The position numbers and the translations under genes are program-made. This document shows, one piece after another, positions 58,056-64,000 of a stretch of DNA of 64,000 nucleotides. The stretch covers positions 1,736,001 to 1,800,000 of the forward strand of contig NZ_CP082322.1 in assembly GCF_019884725.1 (NCBI RefSeq), in the 5' to 3' direction. Position 1 is the stretch's first letter. Each line of letters starts with the position of its first letter. The stretch comes from Leucobacter tenebrionis (GTDB lineage: Bacteria > Actinomycetota > Actinomycetes > Actinomycetales > Microbacteriaceae). The notes below the pieces were generated by a model. The model ran no database searches, was not told the origin of the DNA, and was given only the letters and a program-made list of their open reading frames with translations.

Positions 58056-59315
58056 CTACTCCCCGACGAGCGCCCCCTGCGCGAGGCGGCGCACCACGCC
58101 GGTCAGGTGGTCGACGCCCGCCACGAGGTCCTCGTCGCGGGTGAACTCCTTGAGGTTGTGCGAGATGCCGTCGACGCTCGGCACGAAGAGCATCACGGTG
58201 GGCACCGTGTCCTTCATATTGGTGGAGTCGTGGCCGGCCACCGTCATCACCCGGTCGCTGGTGAGGCCCAGTTCCTCGGCGACCTCGCGGGCCAGCTCCA
58301 GGCCGTGCTCGGGGTAGGGGTTCTGATCCCAGCTGTGCTCGGCCACGATCTCGATCTCCACGCGATCCTCGCGCTTCACCCGCTCCACGGTCTCCATGAC
58401 CCTCGCGTAGGCGGCGCTCAGCACCTCGCTGCTCGGCGAGCGCAGGTCGAACAGCAGCTGCACCTCGCTCGCCACCACGACGGGCGAGTTCGGGTAGACG
58501 TTGATCTCGCCGCAGGCCGTGTGCAGCGCTCCCGGTTCGAACTCGTCGACGAGCTCGCGCGCAGCGACGATGAGTCGCGCGGCGCCGAGCAGGGCGTCTC
58601 GACGGTCGGACATGAGCGTCGATCCGCTGTGCGCCTGCTCGCCCGTGATCTTGAACTCGAACTTGCGCGCTCCCCAGGTGGCGTTCACGAGGCCGATGGT
58701 CACGCCGTCCTCCTCCATGCTGCGCCCCTGCTGCACGTGGATCTCGGCGTACGACGCCACATCGGGCCCCTCGAATCCGCCGCGCTCGCCGATCGCGTCG
58801 AGCGCGTCCTTGACGGTAATTCCACGAGGGTCAGGCGTCGCGAGCGCGTCCATGAGCGGCATCTTGCCCGTGAACACCGAGCTGCCCATCATGGAGGGCT
58901 TGAAGCGGGATCCCTCCTCGTTGAACCAGTTCACCACTGCGAGGTTGAAGCGCGCCTTCGAGGGGTGGGCCCGCAGCTCCTCGGCGACGCGGAAGCACGC
59001 GTGCGCCGCAGCCATGACGCCGTAGGCCCCGTCGAAGCGCCCGGCGGTCGGCTGCGAATCCATGTGCGAGCCGGTGAGCACGTAGGGCGCGCCGGGCACG
59101 AGCTCGAGCAGCCCGAACTGGTTGCCGATCGCGTCGCGCTGCACCGTGAAGCCGTGCGATTCGAGCAGCCTCGCGAACCACTTCCGCTGCTGCCCGTCGG
59201 CCTCGCTCGCGGCCTGCCGCTCGACGCCGTTCGTGCCCTCGACCGCGCCGAAGCGCGAGTGCACGGCCCAGTCGGCGAGAAACGCCTCCGCCTGCGGGGA
59301 GTTCTGCTCGGTCAT
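58056..59315 (-). CDS. M20-family amidohydrolase (allantoate/N-carbamoyl amino acid type)
   Basis: A 419-residue metallopeptidase from the ATG at 59315. Metal and catalytic residues: TGSHMDSQPTAGRFDGAYG, FNEEGSRFKPSMMGSS, the dimerisation/His motif AEIHVQQGRSME, and GHDSTNMK near the C-terminus. The HVQQGRSME and GARKFEFKITGEQAHSG strings match L-carbamoylase/allantoate amidohydrolase enzymes. It hydrolyses an N-carbamoyl or ureido group. It follows the amidohydrolase gene by 28 bases in the same operon. Confidence 0.9.
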   Translation of the reverse strand: MTEQNSPQAEAFLADWAVHSRFGAVEGTNGVERQAASEADGQQRKWFARLLESHGFTVQRDAIGNQFGLLELVPGAPYVLTGSHMDSQPTAGRFDGAYGVMAAAHACFRVAEELRAHPSKARFNLAVVNWFNEEGSRFKPSMMGSSVFTGKMPLMDALATPDPRGITVKDALDAIGERGGFEGPDVASYAEIHVQQGRSMEEDGVTIGLVNATWGARKFEFKITGEQAHSGSTLMSDRRDALLGAARLIVAARELVDEFEPGALHTACGEINVYPNSPVVVASEVQLLFDLRSPSSEVLSAAYARVMETVERVKREDRVEIEIVAEHSWDQNPYPEHGLELAREVAEELGLTSDRVMTVAGHDSTNMKDTVPTVMLFVPSVDGISHNLKEFTRDEDLVAGVDHLTGVVRRLAQGALVGE

Positions 59316-59343
59316 GTTTCGTCCTCTCGGTGCGGGGTTGGGA

Positions 59344-60993
59344 TCAGGATCGCGAGTCGTAGCTGAGCTCGCCGCCGAGCACGGTGGCGACCACCTCGAG
59401 CTCGGCAATGCTCGGTGCGGTGAGCGGCGAGGCCGAGAACACGGCGAAGTCGGCGAGCTTGCCCCGCTCGAGCGTACCCTTGTCGGCGATCTGACCGGTG
59501 GCGCGGGCGGCCCACTCGGTATGGGTGCGCAGTGCCTCCCCGGGCGTCAGCGCCTCGGAGGCTCCGAGCACCGCACCGCTGTCGGTGCGGCGGTCGACGG
59601 CCGACTGCATGCCGCGGCGCAGGTTGTTGTCGGCGACGGGCAGGTCGGAGGATCCGGCGAGCAGAACCCCGGCATCGACCACCGAGCGGCCGCGGTAGAG
59701 CCAGTCGGCGCGCTCGGGGCCGACGCGATCCGCCATCTGGTCGCCGATGGGGCCGATGAAGCCGGCCTGGGGCGTCACCGCGATCCGGAGCCTCCCGGCG
59801 CGCTCGAGCTGGTCGGGGCGCGCGATGCCGAAGTGCTCGATGCGGCACGGTGCGGCGAGGCGGCCGTAGCGATCCTGCGCCTCCTCGATGAGGTCGAGGG
59901 CGAGATCGATCGCCGCGTCTCCGATGGCGTGCAGCGCGAGCGGCCAGCCGGCGCGGTAGGCGCCGAGCGCGCGCTCGCGGTAGGTCTCGGGTTCGTCGAG
60001 CAGGTAGCCGCGGCTGTGGTCGTGGCCGCAGAAATCCTCGGTGACGGCGGCCGTGGCGCCGAGCAGGGAGCCGTCGAGGAATACCTTGACGTGCCCGAAT
60101 CGCACGGCGTCGTCGCCGAAGCCGTAGCGGATGCCCAGGTCGAGCCCGCGGCCGCGACCCTCGCCGTGGAAGTCGGCGGCGTGCCCCTCGAGGGGGCGCA
60201 GCGCGTCGATGGCGGGCATGAGCTGCGCTCGGGCGTGCAGGCGCCCCCGCTCGGTCGCGGCCTGGTAGGCGGCGACCTCGACGGGGCTGTGGCCGATCCA
60301 TCCCCCGCCCACACCCGCCTCGGTGAAGCTCGTGATCCCCTCTGCGGCGTAGCGCGAGGTGGCCGCCTCGAGCGCCTCGACGAGCCGCTCGGTCGAGTAG
60401 GGCAGCAGCAGCGTCTGCACGAGCCCCTGCGCCGCCTCCTCGACGAGTCCGGTCGGCGTGCCGTCGGCGTCGCGCACCACGACCCCGCCGACGGGATTCT
60501 CGAAGCCGGGATCCATGGCGCCGACGAGCCGCAGCGTGGCGGTGTTGGTGATCGAGGCATGACCCGAGGTGTGGCGCAGGTAGAGCGGGCGCGCGCCCGT
60601 GATCTCGTCGAGTCTGGCGATGTCGGGGAAGGCGCCGCCGTGGTGCGCTTGGTTGAAGCCGGTGCCGTGCACCCAGGCGTCGGGATCACCTGCCGCGTCG
60701 AGGCGGGCAACCTCGGCCTCGACCAGCGCGTAGAGCTCATCGAGGCCGCGGGCGCGGCTGAGGTCGATCGAGGCGAGACCGAGCCCCCACCAGGCGGTGT
60801 GGCAGTGGGCGTCGATGAGACCGGGCGTGACGACGGCGTCACCGAAGTCGAGCGTGCGATCCGCCTCGAGCCCGGCGATCTGCTCGTCGAAGCCGACGAT
60901 GCGGCCGCCGATCACGCCGACGGTGCGCGCGGTGGGGCGTGCCGGATCCATCGTGAGGATCTCACCCGCGGTGAGGATCAGGTCGAGCTTCAT
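59344..60993 (-). CDS. amidohydrolase, YtcJ/Amidohydro_3 type
   Basis: A 549-residue metal-dependent hydrolase. VTPGLIDAHCHTAWWG gives the HxH metal site, ALHAIGDAAIDLAL and CRIEHFGIARP the later histidines, and AGSSDLPVADNN the last Asp. The C-terminus has ALTPGEALRTHTEWAARATG and GTLERGKLADFAVF. YtcJ-like enzymes act on N-formyl, N-acyl or cyclic amides. It lies between the ThDP enzyme and the M20 hydrolase in the operon and may open or deacylate an amide substrate before it. Confidence 0.9.
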   Translation of the reverse strand: MKLDLILTAGEILTMDPARPTARTVGVIGGRIVGFDEQIAGLEADRTLDFGDAVVTPGLIDAHCHTAWWGLGLASIDLSRARGLDELYALVEAEVARLDAAGDPDAWVHGTGFNQAHHGGAFPDIARLDEITGARPLYLRHTSGHASITNTATLRLVGAMDPGFENPVGGVVVRDADGTPTGLVEEAAQGLVQTLLLPYSTERLVEALEAATSRYAAEGITSFTEAGVGGGWIGHSPVEVAAYQAATERGRLHARAQLMPAIDALRPLEGHAADFHGEGRGRGLDLGIRYGFGDDAVRFGHVKVFLDGSLLGATAAVTEDFCGHDHSRGYLLDEPETYRERALGAYRAGWPLALHAIGDAAIDLALDLIEEAQDRYGRLAAPCRIEHFGIARPDQLERAGRLRIAVTPQAGFIGPIGDQMADRVGPERADWLYRGRSVVDAGVLLAGSSDLPVADNNLRRGMQSAVDRRTDSGAVLGASEALTPGEALRTHTEWAARATGQIADKGTLERGKLADFAVFSASPLTAPSIAELEVVATVLGGELSYDSRS

Positions 60994-61028
60994 GGTGCTG
61001 CTCCTTCTCGGTCGTGGTCGCGGATCGC

Positions 61029-62684
61029 TCAGGCGGCGATCTCGTCGGGGGCGGGCGGCATGACCTCGCTGCTGATGAGCACGTGGATCAGCGCCGGGCC
61101 GTCCACGGCGAGCGCCCGGTCGAGGGCGGGGGCGAACTCCTCGGTGGTCTCGACCCGCTCGCCGTGTCCGCCGAACGATTCCATCCACGCCTTGAAGTCG
61201 GGGTTCGCCATGCGGGTACCGGAGGGGCGGCCGGGGTAGTGCTTCTGCTGGTGCTGCACGATCGTGCCGTAGATGCCGTTGTCGACGACGATCACGAGCG
61301 GCTTCGACCCGTGCGCGAAGGCTGTGGCGACCTCCTGGCCGTTCATGAGGAAGTCGCCGTCGCCGCACACCGCGACCGCGCGCCGGTCGGGGAACGCGAG
61401 CGAGGCGGCGACGGCCGCCGGTACCGCGAGACCCATCGCGCCATTGCGGGCACCCACGAGGCTCGCCGGCGCAAGGTGCCGCACAAAGCGATGCGCCCAG
61501 ATCGTCGCGTTGCCCGCACCGAAGGTGAGGATCGCCTCGCCCCGCAGGCGGTCGTCGAGTGCGGCGAACGCGACGCCGAGGTCGACACCGGCATCGGCGA
61601 GGGCTCCGGGCACCGAGGCGTCGGATCGATGCATCGCGAAACGAGTCTGGGCGGCTGCGCGCTCCCCGCGCCAGGAGTCGTCGCGATCCCCGCGCGCCAG
61701 ATCGGGATCGACGGCGGCGAGCGCGCTCACGAACGCTCGCGGTGTTGCGACGATCTGCTGATCGATCCGGCCCGCGTGAGCCTTGCCCTCGGCATCGGCG
61801 GTGACGAGCACGGTCTCGGCCTCGAATCCGAGCGTGTAGCCGTCGCTGAGCACGTCGGTTCGGGCGCAGCCGACGAACACGAGCAGGTCGGCCCGCGCGT
61901 ACCCCGCGGCCACCGCGTCGGCCCGCCCGTACCCGAGCCAGCCGGCCCACGCGCCGCTGTCGTGCGGCACCGCGTCGTACGCGCGCCAATCGGCGAACAC
62001 GGGCACTCCCGCCGCCTCGGCGAAGGCCGCGAGCTCCGCCCCGCAGCCTGAATGCCAGCCGTCGCCGCCGACCACGATCGCGGGGCGCTCAGCACGCGCG
62101 ATCCGCTCCACCAGCGCTGAGATCTCGTCCGAGTTCAGCGCGAGCACCGGCGCAGCGGTGGGGCCCGTCACGCGAGCATCGGTGACCTCGACCAGGAGAT
62201 CCTCGGGTAGCCCGACGACGACGGGGCCCGGCCGACCGGCGGCGGCGATCCGCATCGCCTCATCGGTCAGCTCGCCGGCACGAGCCGGGTCGTCGATCGT
62301 GATGACCCGCTTCGCGGTCGATCCGAACCATCCCGCGAGGTCGAACTCCTGGAACGACTCGCGCTCGCGATCCGCCACGGGGATGAGCCCCACGAACAGC
62401 ACGAGGGCCGTCGCATCCTGCCACGCAGTGTGGATCGAGATCATGGCGTTCGCCGCTCCGGGCCCGCGGGTGACCATCGCGATTCCCGGTCGGCCCGTGA
62501 GCCGACCCTCTGCGAGCGCCATGAAACCGGCGCCGCCCTCGTGCCGGCATACGACGGTCTCGATGGAGGAGTCGTGCAGCCCGTCGAGCACGTCGAGGTA
62601 GCTCTCGCCGGGCACGGCGTAGACGCGCTCCACGCCGTGCGCCTCGAGCGTGCGGACGATCAGGTGGCCGGCGGACTGTGACAT
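61029..62684 (-). CDS. thiamine diphosphate-dependent enzyme, acetolactate synthase-like
   Basis: A 551-residue ThDP enzyme with the three-domain layout: PYR domain with the cofactor glutamate in CRHEGGAGFMALAEG (about 47-61), central domain, PP domain with GDGDFLMNGQEVATAFAHG and VVDNGIYGT (GDG-N ThDP/Mg site). It has no clear FAD-binding features, so it may be a decarboxylase or carboligase rather than a true acetolactate synthase. It is the second gene of the operon after the MFS carrier. The substrate is unknown. Confidence 0.88.
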   Translation of the reverse strand: MSQSAGHLIVRTLEAHGVERVYAVPGESYLDVLDGLHDSSIETVVCRHEGGAGFMALAEGRLTGRPGIAMVTRGPGAANAMISIHTAWQDATALVLFVGLIPVADRERESFQEFDLAGWFGSTAKRVITIDDPARAGELTDEAMRIAAAGRPGPVVVGLPEDLLVEVTDARVTGPTAAPVLALNSDEISALVERIARAERPAIVVGGDGWHSGCGAELAAFAEAAGVPVFADWRAYDAVPHDSGAWAGWLGYGRADAVAAGYARADLLVFVGCARTDVLSDGYTLGFEAETVLVTADAEGKAHAGRIDQQIVATPRAFVSALAAVDPDLARGDRDDSWRGERAAAQTRFAMHRSDASVPGALADAGVDLGVAFAALDDRLRGEAILTFGAGNATIWAHRFVRHLAPASLVGARNGAMGLAVPAAVAASLAFPDRRAVAVCGDGDFLMNGQEVATAFAHGSKPLVIVVDNGIYGTIVQHQQKHYPGRPSGTRMANPDFKAWMESFGGHGERVETTEEFAPALDRALAVDGPALIHVLISSEVMPPAPDEIAA

Positions 62685-62757
62685 GGGTCGATCCTTTCGG
62701 ATGGAGGCGGGGAGAAGGAGTGGAGGGACCGCGCCGGGAGCTTCGCGGCGCGACCCT

Positions 62758-64000
62758 CTAGTGCTTGAAACCGGGCAGGTTCACGCTCAGGCGCGGCGCG
62801 AGAGCACCGGCGACGGCGGTGAACAACGACAGGAAGGCGAGCATCGCGGCGGCGGGCCACCAGTGATCGCCGGCCGAGGCGACGAAGCCGGTCGCGAGCA
62901 GCGGGATGAAGCCCGAGAGCATGCCCGCGGCGTTCTGCGCGAGCCCCACGCCGGTGTAACGGGTCTTCGCGGGGAAGAGGCCCGTGAGCACCGTGCCCGA
63001 GGCGGCGTAGGGCAGCGAGAGCGCGGAGACGGCGAGCGTCATCGCGAGCACCACGAGCACGGCGTTGCCCGACGAGAGCATGAGGAAGGCGGGCATCGCG
63101 ACGACGGCGGAGAGGATGCCGCCCCACAGGATCACGCGGCTCGCACCGTACTTCGCCCCCAGGATGCCGCCCCAGAGCAGTACGAAGATCTCGACGGCTG
63201 CCGCGACCATGCTGCCGAGCAGCATGAGGGAGGAGTCATAGCCCAATACGTTCACGCCGTACCAGACGCAGAAGGCGGTCACGAGGTAGAAGCCGCCCAC
63301 GCCGAGCAGGGCCGCGGCCATACCCACGATGATCTGCTTCCAGCTGTCGCGGAAGGTGGTGAGCACCGGGCTCTTGACGACCTCCCCCGACTCCTCGAGC
63401 TGACGGAACACCGGAGACTCCTCCAGCTTCGACCGGATGTAGACCGCCACGAGCAGCAGCGGCAGCGCGATGAGGAACGGGATGCGCCAGCCCCAAGCGT
63501 CGAAGTTCTGCTGCGAGAAGAGCAGCGTCATGATGAAGAAGCCGCCCGACGACAGGATCGTGCCGATGGGCGAGCCGATCTGCGGGACCGCCGCGTAGCG
63601 GGCGCGGAGGTGCAGCGGCGCGTTCTCGACCACGATGGTCATGGCCCCCGACCACTCGCCGCCGACGAAGAGGCCCTGCAGCACACGCAGCAGCACAAGC
63701 AGCACCGGCGCGGCGATGCCGATCGCGGCGTAGGTCGGCAGCATGCCGATCAGGCCGGTCACGAGGCCGATGCCGACGATCGTGATCATGAGCACCTTGC
63801 GGCGGCCGATGCGGTCGCCCATGCGACCGAAGATGATGCCGCCGATGGGGCGGGCCGCGAGGCCGACGCCGAAAGTGGCGAAGGATGCGAGCGCGGCCGC
63901 CGTCGCATTCTCGCTCGTGAAGTACTGGACGTTGAAGACCAGCGCCGCCGCGGCGCTGAAGAGGAAGAAGTCGTACCACTCGAGTGCGGTGCCGATCAGC
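62758..64000 (-). CDS. MHS-family MFS transporter, N-terminus beyond window
   Basis: The frame is open to the right edge; the visible 413 residues start within IGTALEWYDFFLFSAAAALV, so only about 25-30 residues and the start are missing. Motifs GRMGDRIGRRKVLMI and EESPVFRQLEE mark a metabolite:H+ symporter (ShiA/KgtP-like). It heads the operon MFS - ThDP enzyme - amidohydrolase - M20 hydrolase (74 bases to the ThDP gene) and presumably imports its substrate. It is more distant from the other two MHS carriers than they are from each other. Confidence 0.9.
   Translation of the reverse strand, partial: LIGTALEWYDFFLFSAAAALVFNVQYFTSENATAAALASFATFGVGLAARPIGGIIFGRMGDRIGRRKVLMITIVGIGLVTGLIGMLPTYAAIGIAAPVLLVLLRVLQGLFVGGEWSGAMTIVVENAPLHLRARYAAVPQIGSPIGTILSSGGFFIMTLLFSQQNFDAWGWRIPFLIALPLLLVAVYIRSKLEESPVFRQLEESGEVVKSPVLTTFRDSWKQIIVGMAAALLGVGGFYLVTAFCVWYGVNVLGYDSSLMLLGSMVAAAVEIFVLLWGGILGAKYGASRVILWGGILSAVVAMPAFLMLSSGNAVLVVLAMTLAVSALSLPYAASGTVLTGLFPAKTRYTGVGLAQNAAGMLSGFIPLLATGFVASAGDHWWPAAAMLAFLSLFTAVAGALAPRLSVNLPGFKH

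Noticed and set aside
1-64000. CRISPR array, tRNA or rRNA genes, prophage
   Set aside because: No regularly spaced repeats, no cloverleaf-like or CCA-ending segments in the short intergenic regions, and no phage structural or integrase genes were seen; a tRNA/rRNA covariance search was not possible.

Overview
The window is about 69-70% GC by eye, densely coded, and reads as chromosome of an actinobacterium, most likely Microbacteriaceae (Leucobacter/Microbacterium-like; an inference). Pointers are the mycothiol-type arsenate reductase end, the 32-residue bS22 ribosomal protein, a TIGR02611 membrane protein, frequent GTG starts, ATGA/GTGA stop-start overlaps, and many MHS-type MFS carriers. 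I saw no rRNA, tRNA, CRISPR array, transposase or phage gene. The first (arsC) and last (MFS) genes are cut by the window edges.

Layout. 1-5.6 kb: housekeeping and small regulators (arsC end, a gene split by an in-frame TGA, an ArsR/SRPBCC pair, VOC protein, AraC regulator, Dabb, glutaredoxin-like protein, bS22, ArsR). 5.7-7.9 kb: Ktr/Trk potassium uptake pair. 8-19 kb: two parallel P450 modules, each with a P450, a LysR regulator and an MHS transporter. In the first the P450 has a separate [2Fe-2S] ferredoxin and ferredoxin reductase. In the second it is fused to an adrenodoxin-reductase-like FAD/NADPH domain and a C-terminal FMN flavodoxin domain in one 991-residue chain. 19-34 kb: a catabolic cluster for an unidentified, probably aromatic, compound (two class A flavin monooxygenases, an extradiol-type dioxygenase, two FAH-family hydrolases, a cupin, acetoacetyl-CoA synthetase, OCD- and DapA-like enzymes, a binding-protein-like protein without a signal peptide, LysR and TetR regulators, an AAHS transporter). 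34-40.5 kb: a ribose/galactose-type ABC importer whose permeases and ATPase lie in one operon with a thiolase and a thioesterase. A TATCGTAT-type dyad recurs in front of several of these units and suggests one regulon.

40.6-41.1 kb: wreck of a second ferredoxin reductase gene. 41-49.4 kb: proC, then a TRAP transporter operon with aldehyde dehydrogenase, 3-hydroxyisobutyrate-dehydrogenase-like and carboxymuconolactone-decarboxylase-like genes, and a divergent AraC regulator. 49.4-53.9 kb: orphan CDF-type domain and an iron/phosphonate-type ABC importer. 54-58 kb: tadA, upp, a Cys/Met-ending short leader ORF, a winged-helix regulator and small membrane or zinc-ribbon proteins. 58-64 kb: operon of MFS carrier, ThDP enzyme, amidohydrolase and M20 amidase.

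Pathway inference: the FAH-like enzyme would release acetoacetate, acetoacetyl-CoA synthetase would activate it, and the thiolase would split it to acetyl-CoA. The two P450 modules probably hydroxylate hydrophobic substrates brought in by their own carriers. Several convergent gene ends carry unusually long, near-perfect hairpins, up to a 31-bp stem.
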